Below are positions 1-8,042 of a DNA stretch of 64,000 nucleotides, piece after piece. The position numbers and the translations under genes are program-made. This DNA comes from an uncultured Planctomycetia bacterium. Its GTDB lineage: Bacteria > Planctomycetota > Phycisphaerae > Phycisphaerales > SM1A02. The stretch's first letter is position 1. Each line of letters opens with the position of its first letter. Where the stretch lies: positions 62,001 through 126,000 of the forward strand of contig CALMPF010000003.1 of the NCBI GenBank assembly GCA_937871505.1. Reading direction: 5' to 3'. The notes beneath the pieces were generated by a model. That model worked only from the letters and a program-made list of their open reading frames with translations. It was not told the origin of the DNA and searched no databases.

Positions 1-132
1 GCACCGCTGGTCGCGGGCGCCGCTCGGAGCGCGTCCGCCCCGCGCGACCTTGCCACCACGGCTCAGCGAGGTCGCGATGACCGCGGCGCCGCTCGGGCGC
101 GGCCGACTTCGAGCCCGCCGCGAGCCACGCGC

Positions 133-987
133 TCAGTCCGCAGGGGCGCCGTCGATCCGAACCGCGGTCTGCGTCACCGTGCGACCGAGGATCCCGAGCG
201 CGCGGACTTCCTTCCGTCTCTCCTCTGCGACCAGTCCCAGCCCGGGGACGATGTACTGCACCGCCCGTTCGGAGGCGTTCGCGAGCGCGAGGCGTGCGCG
301 AAACTCGATCTCGACCCGCACCGCCTCCAGCTCGCCGAGGGGCGTCGCAATCCGGCAGCGATCGACGATCCTCATGCTCCGCGTGGCCTCGCCCTCCTGT
401 CGCACGCGCGATCGGTCGGCCTCGCCGACGACGCGCATCGACGCCCGCGATGTGAACGCATCGCCGCCGACGAGCCGCCGCGGCACGATGCCGAGCGCCG
501 GTTCGAAGAGGCTCATCGCACGATCGGCGTGCGCGAGCGTCGCAGGCATGCTGAGACCGCCATCGGAGGACGGCGCCAGGAGCAGGCTCTGCTCCGGCCC
601 CGACGGCCCGCCGGTCCGCACCGCGATCGTGGCACCGAAGCTCGACGCGGGATCCGCGATCGCCTCGATCGTCCGCCAGAGCTCCGTCCCGACCCCGTCG
701 CCCGCGACGACGCGCCAGCGCGTCGTGCCCGGCGTGGTGAGACCAAGGTCGCCGATGTCGAGCGCCGTCGCCGCGTCGAGCGGCGCCGTCGAGCGGACCT
801 CGAGCCCGAGGAAGACCGCGGGCCGGACGGGGGCGGACGCGGCGCTCCCCGCCTGCGCCGTGAAGTACGGCTCGGTCCGCTGGCCGCGATCACGAGCCGA
901 CGGCGCCGTGCAACCCGCAGCGAGAATCAGCGCGAGCACGGAGATCGCGAGGCACATCGACGATGTCCGGTGTGAGGAGTGCATCAT
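133..987 (-). CDS. Putative lipoprotein of unknown function
   Basis: The product of 284 residues starts with a lipoprotein-type signal: a hydrophobic stretch (CLAISVLALILAAGC) ending in a lipobox-like LAAGC with Cys about residue 26. GGAGG lies 3 nt before the first of two adjacent ATGs and 6 nt before the second, so the true start may be 984. The C-terminal third has a pattern (TPLGELEAVRVEIEF, then QYIVPGLGLVAEE) resembling DUF3108/TapB-like exported proteins, where a conserved W/Y-x-x-PGxGLV segment occurs; this is a weak family guess. It lies 190 bp downstream of another leftward gene for an exported protein and may be cotranscribed with it. I cannot assign a function. Confidence 0.7.
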   Translation of the reverse strand: MMHSSHRTSSMCLAISVLALILAAGCTAPSARDRGQRTEPYFTAQAGSAASAPVRPAVFLGLEVRSTAPLDAATALDIGDLGLTTPGTTRWRVVAGDGVGTELWRTIEAIADPASSFGATIAVRTGGPSGPEQSLLLAPSSDGGLSMPATLAHADRAMSLFEPALGIVPRRLVGGDAFTSRASMRVVGEADRSRVRQEGEATRSMRIVDRCRIATPLGELEAVRVEIEFRARLALANASERAVQYIVPGLGLVAEERRKEVRALGILGRTVTQTAVRIDGAPAD

Positions 988-1177
988 CGACCTCCGCAGC
1001 CTGAGCCAACTCCATCGGCGTCTCGCTCCAACGCCTCGTCGACGTTGCGCCAGTCGCACCACGATTCGATCCACCTCCGGCAGCGCGCTTGCGCGCAGTG
1101 CTTCGGACGATGCCCGTACCCACCTTCGGAGTGCGCTCGGTGCATCGGCGCGAGCTGCGCTCGGGCGGGCGCATCGA

Positions 1178-2995
1178 TCACGAAGCGCGTCCGCCGGGTC
1201 GCTGAGGTTCGCGCGGTGGTCGGTCGGCCTCGCGCGCTGGTCGCTGCGGCTCTCGGTCTGTTCGTTGGGGCTCGCGATTCGTCCGTGGGGGCTCTCGAAC
1301 CGGCCTCTGGGCCTCTCGCCCGGGGCGCTGGGGTTCAGGGTCGCTTGTGGGGAGGCCTTTGGACTTCCAGAGCTGCTGGATCGCGACGGGTTCGATGCGC
1401 TCCAGCACGATGCCGTCTGGATCGACGCGGCGGATGCGGTTGCCCGCGGCGTCGAAGAGCTGGACGATCGGGGGCTCGTCGATGCCCGGATGCGTCGTGA
1501 GCGTCCAGGTTGCGCCGTCGGCGCTGCGCTCCCAGCGGTCGCGCCGCTGCGGAAGGCGCGACTCCTTGGCGTCGAAGGCGAAGAACGCGAACTCCATCGG
1601 CTGCTGCGCATCGCGCGGGAGAAGCTGTCCAAGGAGCAGCGATTCAGGCATGCTCAGATACGCCTGCGTCGGGACGCTCCACTCCATCGGCCGATCCGCA
1701 GGGGTCGGAGCGGCTCCGAGCCTGCTCCCGACGACCGTCAAGGTGGCGGGCTGCCCCGGGGTCTGCGGCGTGCGGATCCCCGTCTGGGCGAAGGAGCGGA
1801 TGTCGCGACCGCTGCGTTCGGTGCTGCGTGAGGACCACGCCTCCCGATCGCGATCCCACGCGAGCCAGTACCGCGCCTCGACATCGAGCACGTGGGAGGC
1901 GTCGTCGCTCAGCAGGCCGCGGCTCTGGGCGATTACTAGGAGCCCCGTCTCCGATTCCTCGGCCGTGTAGTCGCGCTCCGGTCGGCCCGGGTTGAGCGCG
2001 CCGCGCTTTCCCTCGGCGGCGGCGATCCGGAGATAGCCGATCTCCCGTTCCCGTGAAGCGCCTCCGGCGGGAACGTAGAGCCGGTACCAGTCGTCGCGAC
2101 CGACGAGCGAGCGGAGCCGGTCGGGAGTGATCGAGGCGACGAACGCCTCGCCCGCTTCGAGGCGCGCGATCCGCTCCGCGATGACAGCGTCGAGGTCCAT
2201 CAGCTCGAGCGTCGCCAGCGATCGCTCCAGCGCGGCGCGGGCCTCTCTGAGATGCTCGGGAGCGGTCGCAAGCGTCGCGACCGTGAAGAGCAGCCCGCCG
2301 CGATCGAGGATCAGCCACGCGTCGACGCCGCTTGAGCCGTCGGGGCGCGGGCGCTGAATGACCAGGAGATGTCCATCGACGCCGCCGTATCGCGTCGGCT
2401 CTTCGGCGAGAAGCACGAACTCCGCTCCTTCTCGCCGGAGTCGGAGGACGTGATCGAAGGCCACCGTCTGCGCGGTCGGGGTGTCTGGGGACGCGAGCAG
2501 CGCACCGATCCGAAGCCGCCACGTCGGGTTCTCCGGGCGCTCGGCGATCAAGAGGGCGGTGCCGCCGATCACGCCGCCTCCGACAAGCTCGCGCGCCACG
2601 ACGGACCCGCTCGGCGGGCGAATCGAGAGTCCCAGGCTCTCGATCGCCACTCGGTCCGGCGCCCGGTCCTTGGGGGGCGAGTCGGCACTCCGCGATGAAG
2701 CGCGCGGCGGAGCTGCTTCTGCGAAAGCGGGGTCGAGCGAAGCTGGTTCGGGCAGAGCGGGGATGGCAAGCGCTCTCGCCCGCGCGACCGGCGGCGCCGT
2801 CGTGGTCACGCCGACAAGCGAACGACGCGGCGCTGTCGCGACCTGCGTGCGAAGCGGGTCGGGCCAGTGGAGTGGGTCTGCCGGAGCCTTGGCCCAGCGC
2901 TCATCGAGTCGGCCACCGTCCGCCGGGAGCGGTCGTTGCACCGAAGCGCCGGCGACGACCGAGTAGAGCGCGAGGATCGGGAAAAGCGGGGGCAT
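1178..2995 (-). CDS. Exported protein of unknown function with Pro/Arg repeat tail
   Basis: I chose the ATG at 2995 (MPPLFPILALYSVVAGA), which gives 605 residues and a short hydrophobic N-terminus that could be a signal peptide. The open frame runs further upstream only because it crosses the repeat array beyond 3000. The middle contains a plausible mixed alpha/beta region with no motif I recognise. The last ~55 residues are a degenerate tandem tail of R-E-P-Q-R-P-like hexads and heptads, rich in Pro, Arg, Glu and Gln. This looks like an expanded low-complexity segment that could contact nucleic acid or cell wall. The gene is transcribed away from the ribosomal operon and its upstream side faces the 21-bp phased array, so that array may regulate it. 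No function is claimed. Confidence 0.7.
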   Translation of the reverse strand: MPPLFPILALYSVVAGASVQRPLPADGGRLDERWAKAPADPLHWPDPLRTQVATAPRRSLVGVTTTAPPVARARALAIPALPEPASLDPAFAEAAPPRASSRSADSPPKDRAPDRVAIESLGLSIRPPSGSVVARELVGGGVIGGTALLIAERPENPTWRLRIGALLASPDTPTAQTVAFDHVLRLRREGAEFVLLAEEPTRYGGVDGHLLVIQRPRPDGSSGVDAWLILDRGGLLFTVATLATAPEHLREARAALERSLATLELMDLDAVIAERIARLEAGEAFVASITPDRLRSLVGRDDWYRLYVPAGGASREREIGYLRIAAAEGKRGALNPGRPERDYTAEESETGLLVIAQSRGLLSDDASHVLDVEARYWLAWDRDREAWSSRSTERSGRDIRSFAQTGIRTPQTPGQPATLTVVGSRLGAAPTPADRPMEWSVPTQAYLSMPESLLLGQLLPRDAQQPMEFAFFAFDAKESRLPQRRDRWERSADGATWTLTTHPGIDEPPIVQLFDAAGNRIRRVDPDGIVLERIEPVAIQQLWKSKGLPTSDPEPQRPGREAQRPVREPPRTNREPQRTDREPQRPAREADRPPREPQRPGGRAS

Positions 2996-3093
2996 GGCGG
3001 GAGGGTCCAAAGACCGCGTCGATCGTACCGCCGAGTCGACGTTCCTCGGCGCCCACGCGGCGAGGAGGACCAGCGAGCATCCTGAAATGGTCC

Positions 3094-3785
3094 TGTAACA
3101 CACGCATGAGCGCGTACCGCCACCGTGCGACCCACCGCCAAGGCCCCCAAGGACACACCCTGTCCGCGCAAGGTGTGTCCATGATCGCGCAGGGTGTGTC
3201 CATTCTGGAAGAGTGTGACCACTCTGAAACCGAAGGCGTCTGGTAACACAAGCATGCGTTCGCGGCTCCAGCGCGCGACCCGCCCCCGAGGCCCCCGAGG
3301 ACACACCCCGTCCGCGCAAGGTGTGTCCATGTTCGCGCAAGGTGTGTCCATTTTGGACCCATTCTGGACCAGCGCGCGACCCGGCGCCACGGCCCCCGGG
3401 GCCCTCAAAGGCCCTCAAGGACACACCGTGTCCTCGCGAGGTGTGTCCATGTTCGCGCAGGGTGTGTCCATTCTGGAAGGGTGTGTCCATTCTGGAACGG
3501 AAAGAGTCTTATAACACAAGCTTGCGTTCGCGGCGCCAGGTGCGACCCGCCCCCGAGGCCGCCGAGGACACACCCTGTCCGCGCAAGGTGTGTCCATGTT
3601 TGCGCAAGGTGTGTCCATTCTGGAAGTGGGTGTGTCCATTCTGGAAGTGGGTGTGTCCATTCTGGAACTGAAGGCGTCCTGAAACACAAGCATGCGTTCG
3701 CGGCTCCAGCGTGCGACCCGGCGCCACGGCCCGCGAGGCCCCGGAGGACACACCCTGTCTGCGCAAGGTGTGTCCATTCTGGACC
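3094..3785. repeat. Five-unit repeat array with 21-bp phased GGTGTGTCC motifs
   Basis: Five related units share a 5' part (AACACAAGCATGCGTTCGCG-like, starting near 3097, 3244, 3512 and 3682; shortened near 3369) followed by motif clusters. I count twelve GGTGTGTCC copies, starting at 3172, 3193, 3320, 3341, 3440, 3461, 3480, 3587, 3608, 3629, 3650 and 3767. Five inverted GGACACACC copies start at 3151, 3299, 3419, 3566 and 3746. Within a cluster the start-to-start distance is 21 bp in every case except one (19 bp, 3461 to 3480). Each inverted copy sits 21 bp before the first direct copy, so every unit can also form a 9-bp stem with a 12-nt loop. Spacers often contain CGCGCAA. All reading frames translate to short repeats, which I take as a by-product. 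Confidence 0.9.
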
Positions 3786-3932
3786 TTGTCCATCCGGGGT
3801 CCGGCGCGGCGGGGTGCCCGGCGGAGGTTGCTCGCAGCCGGGGGGGGTCCGACCGGGTTCTGGAGGGTCTGGGTTCTGGAGGGTCTGGCGGACGCTCCGC
3901 CTCGAGCGGCGCGTCGGCTTTGCGGGAGGGAG

Positions 3933-3960
3933 TTGACAACGCCGCGGCAATCCCTAAGAT
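3933..3960 (+). promoter_or_regulatory. Sigma70-like promoter for the S10-spc-alpha operon
   Basis: A perfect -35 hexamer TTGACA (3933-3938) is followed after 16 bp by TAAGAT (3955-3960), which matches the -10 consensus at four of six positions. In a region this GC-rich the pair stands out. It points rightward at rpsJ, with the start of transcription expected near 3967, which would give a leader of about 470 nt. It lies about 150 bp downstream of the last unit of the repeat array. Confidence 0.6.
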
Positions 3961-4223
3961 CCTCGATTCCCCTCGTTCAGCCGAGAGCCGCTGACGGAAC
4001 GCGCGACGCGCAACCGGAGCGGCTTGGATGGGCGAGAGGGGCTGGCTCCGGCCAGGTGACTCCGACGGACGGAGGAGCCTGAGGAGCTGGAGTTTCACCA
4101 CCCCGGCTTGAGTCCGCGACTCGAGATCGCTCGGGGAGGGCCTGCCTCGCCTCGGCGGGTTAGTCCCTTGATCTTCGAGAGCGCGCTCAGCACCTGAGCC
4201 GGACTCGAAATTGAACGCAAAGT

Positions 4224-4268
4224 GGCCCCATCGCCGTGGGCCTCATCGCCTCGGGCCCCATTGCCTCG
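4224..4268 (+). repeat. 15-bp direct repeat, three copies, in S10 leader
   Basis: Three contiguous 15-bp copies of the pattern GGCCYCATYGCCKYG start at 4224, 4239 and 4254. They lie in the untranslated leader about 170 nt before rpsJ. Possibly a slipped-strand expansion; no function assigned. Confidence 0.75.
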
Positions 4269-4392
4269 GGTCACTCCGCCGGAGTCGGTGAGACCTGAGA
4301 ACAGCCTCGACGAACGACCTCACCCCGCCGCGACGTTCTCCGCCGGCATCCGAGGTCGGTGACTGAACGGCACTCCCGCACGACCCTTTCGC

Positions 4393-4410
4393 CCCCGGAC
4401 GTCTCCGGGG
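4393..4410 (+). promoter_or_regulatory. Hairpin 30 nt upstream of rpsJ start
   Basis: CCCCGGA (4393-4399), loop CGTC, then TCCGGGG (4404-4410) gives a perfect 7-bp stem. It ends 30 nt before the rpsJ ATG, a start with no Shine-Dalgarno sequence. A comparable short hairpin sits 28 nt before rplD. A role in translation control is a guess. Confidence 0.4.
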
Positions 4411-4440
4411 CCTCCCTCGGACCTCACCCTCCCGGACACC

Positions 4441-4749
4441 ATGACTGGCGGCAAGATCAGAATCCGAATGGAGGCGTACGACCATCAGGCGCTCGACTCG
4501 TCGGCGCGCGAGATCGTCGATCACGCCAAGCGAACCGGGGCGAGGGTTGCAGGTCCGGTGCCGCTGCCGACGCGCCGCGAGATCTATACCGTCAATCGCG
4601 GTCCCTTCATCGACAAGAAGTCGCGCGAGCAGTTTGAGATCCGCACGCACAAGCGGATCATCGACATCAGCGACCCGAACGCCCGCACGGTCGAGGCCCT
4701 CAATCGCCTCGTCGTACCCGCGGGCGTCTTCATCAGGATCAAGGCCTGA
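4441..4749 (+). CDS. rpsJ: 30S ribosomal protein S10
   Basis: 102 residues, the normal length. S10 belongs to the 30S head and doubles as NusE in antitermination. The family signature is visible: [13 protein letters not shown] at the N-terminus, [20 protein letters not shown] in the middle, and a C-terminal [13 protein letters not shown] strand. It is the first gene of the S10-spc-alpha run, about 480 nt downstream of a good promoter. The ATG is preceded by C-rich sequence (GGACACC) and no Shine-Dalgarno motif. The 223-bp spacer to rplC is long for this operon and contains no gene. Confidence 0.97.
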   Translation: MTGGKIRIRMEAYDHQALDSSAREIVDHAKRTGARVAGPVPLPTRREIYTVNRGPFIDKKSREQFEIRTHKRIIDISDPNARTVEALNRLVVPAGVFIRIKA

Positions 4750-4972
4750 TCCAATTCGCCGTGTTCGCTGGCGCTCCGGCCGTTCAGGCCTGAGCCGGCA
4801 GCGGGCCACCTCTCACCGTCCGCGGGCTCCCGCCCGCCGTTCACGACCCGACCACGTCCCTCGACGACCCTTCGCGGCTGGCCCGACCACACCGGCGCAG
4901 ACCGACCCGAAACGGCCCATCCCGGCCCCGTCACCCGACCTCTGGTCTTCACCCTCGAGCCCCGAGCCCGAC

Positions 4973-5662
4973 ATGCCCGCAGCCATCCTCGGTCGAAAGA
5001 TCGGCATGACCCGGATGTTCACCGACGACGGGAAGAACATTCCCGTGACGGTGATCTCCGCCGGTCCGTGCTTCGTCACCCAGGTCAAGACCACCGAGAC
5101 CGACGGCTACAGCGCCGTGCAGATCGCGATGGAGGACGTCAAGGCGCGCCGCAGCACGATGGCCGTGATGGGCCACGACGCCAAGGCCGGCGTCGCGCCG
5201 AAGCGCCTGCATCGCGAGATCCGCATGGAGGACGATGCGGAGGCGTCGCAGTACTCGCTCGGCCAGGAGATCGGCGTCGCGGCCCTCGAGGGCCTCAAGT
5301 TCGTCGATGTCATCGGCACCTCCAAGGGCAAGGGCTTCGCGGGCACGATGAAGCGGCACCACTTCAAGGGCCTCTGCGCCAGCCACGGCACCGAGCGGAA
5401 GCACCGCTCACCGGGAAGCATCGGCAGCCACGGCACCGACCGTGGCCACGGTGCCAAGATCAAGAAGGGCAAGAGGATGGCGGGACAGCTCGGGAACGAG
5501 CGTGTCACGATCCGCAGCCTCGACCTGGTCTCGATCGACCCTGAGAACAACCTCCTGCTGGTGAAGGGCGCCGTCCCCGGCCCCCGCTCCGGCATCGTCT
5601 TCGTCCGCACCCCGACCCGTCTCTACAAGTCCAAGGCTCGCAAGCAGGCAGGGGGCGAGTAA
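4973..5662 (+). CDS. rplC: 50S ribosomal protein L3
   Basis: The ATG at 4973 begins the typical L3 start (ILGRKIGMTRMF) and gives 229 residues, slightly longer than the usual ~210. The open frame extends upstream but that part is out of family. The conserved central loop that reaches the peptidyl transferase centre is visible as KGKGFAGTMKRHHFKG, followed by SHGTERKHRSPGSIG. L3 is an early-assembly protein of the large subunit. No Shine-Dalgarno motif precedes the start. A 270-bp spacer with two hairpins separates it from rplD. Confidence 0.96.
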   Translation: MPAAILGRKIGMTRMFTDDGKNIPVTVISAGPCFVTQVKTTETDGYSAVQIAMEDVKARRSTMAVMGHDAKAGVAPKRLHREIRMEDDAEASQYSLGQEIGVAALEGLKFVDVIGTSKGKGFAGTMKRHHFKGLCASHGTERKHRSPGSIGSHGTDRGHGAKIKKGKRMAGQLGNERVTIRSLDLVSIDPENNLLLVKGAVPGPRSGIVFVRTPTRLYKSKARKQAGGE

Positions 5663-5715
5663 GCCGCCCCGCCTGACCAGGAAGGCCTCGCACGGTCGAT
5701 CGCGCTCGGCCCGCC

Positions 5716-5734
5716 CACCGGAGAGTCTCCGGTG
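5716..5734 (+). promoter_or_regulatory. Hairpin in rplC-rplD spacer
   Basis: CACCGGAGAGTCTCCGGTG is an inverted repeat with 9-nt arms around one base, giving an 8-bp RNA stem with a 3-nt loop. It starts 54 nt after the rplC stop. No run of T follows, so it is more likely an RNA processing or pausing element than an intrinsic terminator. Confidence 0.45.
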
Positions 5735-5885
5735 CGCAGGGCTCGACGACCGACGGGGAACCGCCCGGTACCGACAAACTGACGACAGCAACCGAGTCAA
5801 GATCCCTGCCCCCGGACATTCGTGACAGTCCGCGGGAGGGTGAGGCGAACGCCGCGGAGACGCGCGGCATCCCGACGGAGCATCC

Positions 5886-5904
5886 CGCCGACCAGAGGTC
5901 GGCG
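5886..5904 (+). promoter_or_regulatory. Hairpin 28 nt upstream of rplD start
   Basis: CGCCGACC (5886-5893), loop AGA, GGTCGGCG (5897-5904) form a perfect 8-bp stem. It ends 28 nt before the rplD ATG. The Shine-Dalgarno-like AGGTGA lies between hairpin and start. L4 is the autoregulator of this operon in enterobacteria, which makes structure here worth noting, but no link is shown. Confidence 0.45.
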
Positions 5905-5932
5905 ACTCCGATGGGAACGAAAGGTGAACAGC

Positions 5933-6586
5933 ATGATCGAATTGCCGATCTACAACCTCGATGGCACCCAGGTCGAGACCATCTCGATCGATCCCGCGGA
6001 TCTGGGGAGCGAAGTGCGTCCGGCCCTGCTCAAGCAGGCGTACGTGATCACGCACTCCAACCAGCGGCAGGGATCCGCCCGGACGAAGAACCGCAGCCGC
6101 GTCGAGGGGTCGACGCGAAAGCTCTACAAGCAGAAGGGCACCGGAAACGCCCGCATGGGCCCGGTCCGGACCAACGTCCGCAAGGGCGGCGGCATGGCCT
6201 TCGCGAAGCTTCGCGATCGCGAAGCGTTCCGCACTGCGCTGACGAAGAAGATGCGCCGCCTCGCCAACCGCAATGCGTTGCTGGCGAAGCTCGTCGACAA
6301 CGAGGTGAAGTGCTTCGCCGAGCTCTCGTTCGAGAAGCCCAGGACGGCGACGTTCGCGGGCGTGCTCCGGGCGGTCGGCGTCGATCGCACATGCCTCGTC
6401 GCGGTCGACGGCGCCAATCGCAACGCCTATCTCTCCGCCCGCAATCTTGAGGACGTGGACGTGATCCGGATCGAGCAGCTCAACGCGTTCGATCTGCTCA
6501 ACCACCGCTACCTCGTCGTCGACAAGGCGTCGCTGAAGGCGTTCCTCGACGGGACGTGCTGGAACGGCGCCAAGGAGGTCTCGTGA
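5933..6586 (+). CDS. rplD: 50S ribosomal protein L4
   Basis: 217 residues from the ATG at 5933, which has a Shine-Dalgarno-like AGGTGA 5-6 nt upstream, one of the few in this operon. The extended loop that lines the exit tunnel is recognisable: KLYKQKGTGNARMGPVR then KGGGMAFAKL. L4 is an early-assembly large-subunit protein and an operon autoregulator in some bacteria. The stop overlaps the rplW start (TGATG), so the two genes should be translationally coupled. The terminal AKEVS codons carry the rplW Shine-Dalgarno sequence. Confidence 0.95.
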   Translation: MIELPIYNLDGTQVETISIDPADLGSEVRPALLKQAYVITHSNQRQGSARTKNRSRVEGSTRKLYKQKGTGNARMGPVRTNVRKGGGMAFAKLRDREAFRTALTKKMRRLANRNALLAKLVDNEVKCFAELSFEKPRTATFAGVLRAVGVDRTCLVAVDGANRNAYLSARNLEDVDVIRIEQLNAFDLLNHRYLVVDKASLKAFLDGTCWNGAKEVS

Positions 6587-6864
6587 TGCTCGCCACCGAC
6601 GTCATCAAGCGCCCGATCATCACCGAGAAGGCGACGCACGCCTCGAGCGAGCTTGGCCAGTACGTCTTCGAGGTCGACCGGCGCGCCACCAAGCTCGACA
6701 TCCGCAACGCGATCGAGGAGCTCTACAAGGTCGGTGTCGTCGCGGTGAACACCCGCAATCGAAAGGGGCGCTTCCGTCGCTACCGGTACGGGCTCGTCCA
6801 GCTTCCCAGCGTCAAGCACGCGATGGTCCGCGTGAAGGAGGGAGAGAAGATCGAGCTGTTTTGA
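6586..6864 (+). CDS. rplW: 50S ribosomal protein L23
   Basis: 92 residues, normal for L23. I use the ATG at 6586, overlapping the rplD stop, because AGGAGGT lies 6 nt before it and the product then starts MLATDVIKRPIITEKA, the family N-terminus. L23 sits at the polypeptide exit and docks trigger factor, SRP and SecYEG. The conserved core YVFEVDRRATKLDIRNAIE is present. Its TGA stop is embedded in the first copy of an intergenic repeat beginning at 6861. Confidence 0.95.
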   Translation: MLATDVIKRPIITEKATHASSELGQYVFEVDRRATKLDIRNAIEELYKVGVVAVNTRNRKGRFRRYRYGLVQLPSVKHAMVRVKEGEKIELF

Positions 6865-6969
6865 GCGCTCCGCAGGGCCCTCCGGGCCGTTGCCTTGAGC
6901 GCTCCGTAGGGCCCTCCGGGCCCACACTCGCTCTGGTGCTTCGGATGGGCTTCGTGAGCGCTCCGGAGG
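6861..6969 (+). repeat. GAGCGCTCC intergenic repeats between rplW and rplB
   Basis: Two ~28-bp copies start TTGAGCGCTCCG at 6861 and 6895, each ending CTCCGGGCC. A partial third, TGAGCGCTCC, starts at 6955. Each copy carries the palindrome AGCGCT and a GGGCCCTCCGGGCC block able to fold. The segment after the second copy (CACTCGCTC, then TGCTTCGGA) recurs in the rpsS-rplV spacer, so the two spacers contain related elements. The first copy includes the rplW stop codon. The rest of the 238-bp spacer up to rplB shows nothing else. Confidence 0.75.
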
Positions 6970-7102
6970 TCCGTGAACGGATTGCCGCACTTGGATTGCA
7001 GATCGCCGGTCGTGATATCCGGCAGCTCACCCGATCGTCTCTTCCTCAGCGTCTCGTCTTGGTGATCGTCGTCGCTTCGCAGCACTCGCCCGGATCCCGC
7101 CA

Positions 7103-7957
7103 ATGCCCATTCGCGTCTACAAGCCCACCACCAACGGCCGGCGCAACGCCTCCGTCAACCTCCACGCCGAGGTGACCAAGAAGTCGCCGGAGAAGTCGCT
7201 GCTGCGCCCCCTGAACAAGACCGGCGGCCGCAACTGCCAGGGCAAGCTCACCGTCCTCAGCCGCGGCGGGGGCCACAAGCGCCGCTATCGCGTGATCGAC
7301 TTCCGGCGCACCAAGGACGACGTGCCCGCGACGGTCGTCGGCATCGAGTACGACCCCAATCGGAGCTGCCACATCGCTCTGGTCCGCTACCGGGACGGCG
7401 ACCTGCGCTACATCCTCGCTCCGAAGGGACTCGTCGACGGCGCCACCGTGCTGAGCTCGACGCAGCAGATCGAGCCGAAGGTCGGCAACTGCATGCCGCT
7501 CCGGCACATCCCCACCGGCCTCACGCTGCACAACATCGAGTTCGAACCCGGCAAGGGCGGCAGCCTCTGCCGGTCTGCGGGGAGCGGTGCTCGGCTGACG
7601 AACAAGGAAGGACAGCACGCGACGATCGTCCTCCCGTCCGGCGAGATCCGACAGGTCTCCCTGAACTGCCGGGCCACGATCGGGCAGGTCGGCAACCTCG
7701 ATCACGGCAACGTCAAGCTCGGCAAGGCCGGACGCAATCGCTGGCTCGGTCGCCGTCCGACCACCCGAGGCGTCGCCATGAGCCATCACTGCCATCCGCA
7801 CGGCGGCGGAGAAGGCCGCTCCAAGGGCGGTCAGGCCCCCAGCAACGCCGCCGGCACGGGCGCCAAGGGCGGCCGGACGCGATCCCGCGGAAAGTGGACC
7901 GACCGACTCATCCTCCGCCGTCGTCGCAGCGTCCGCTACGGCCAGCTCAAGCTCTGA
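7103..7957 (+). CDS. rplB: 50S ribosomal protein L2
   Basis: 284 residues, near the usual 275. L2 is a primary 23S-binding protein needed for subunit joining and peptidyl transfer. The N-terminus (MPIRVYKPTTNGRRNASV) and RGGGHKRRYRVIDFRR are typical. The C-terminal signature is altered: where most bacteria have AMNPVDHPHGGGEG, this protein has AMSHHCHPHGGGEG. The essential-looking HPHGGGEG with its His is intact. The start has no Shine-Dalgarno motif and follows a 238-bp repeat-bearing spacer. Confidence 0.97.
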   Translation: MPIRVYKPTTNGRRNASVNLHAEVTKKSPEKSLLRPLNKTGGRNCQGKLTVLSRGGGHKRRYRVIDFRRTKDDVPATVVGIEYDPNRSCHIALVRYRDGDLRYILAPKGLVDGATVLSSTQQIEPKVGNCMPLRHIPTGLTLHNIEFEPGKGGSLCRSAGSGARLTNKEGQHATIVLPSGEIRQVSLNCRATIGQVGNLDHGNVKLGKAGRNRWLGRRPTTRGVAMSHHCHPHGGGEGRSKGGQAPSNAAGTGAKGGRTRSRGKWTDRLILRRRRSVRYGQLKL

Positions 7958-8042
7958 TAGGGCCCGTTCGCGTCGTCTCCCGCGTTTTCTTCCCTCCCGC
8001 TTCGAATTCCCTGCCAAGGCAGCCCCCGACCGATCGAACACC

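Larger units (their letters stand above)
3786..4440 (+). other. Gene-free region: S10 operon promoter and long leader
   Basis: No protein-coding gene is supported here. After the repeat array there is a G-rich stretch (to about 3900), a promoter-like element (3933-3960), then roughly 470 nt of leader before rpsJ. The leader holds a 15-bp direct repeat in three copies (4224-4268) and a compact hairpin 30 nt before the rpsJ start (4393-4410). In enterobacteria the S10 leader is the target of L4 autoregulation. Whether anything equivalent operates here cannot be told from sequence. Confidence 0.6.

Noticed and set aside
1-132. A gene end at the left edge
   Set aside because: The first 132 bp show no recognisable protein or RNA feature; the rightward frame that starts near 50 is antisense to the lipoprotein gene.
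3094-3785. Open frames across the array on both strands, giving MDTPCA- and WTHLART-type repeats
   Set aside because: All frames on both strands give similar peptide repeats simply because the DNA repeats; no start signal or domain supports a protein.
3094-3785. CRISPR array
   Set aside because: Repeats are 9 bp on a 21-bp period with nearly constant spacers and inverted copies; no unique 30-40 bp spacers and no cas genes nearby.
4211-4240. TTGAAC as an alternative -35 element inside the S10 leader
   Set aside because: No acceptable -10 hexamer lies 16-18 bp downstream; the 3933 element is much better.
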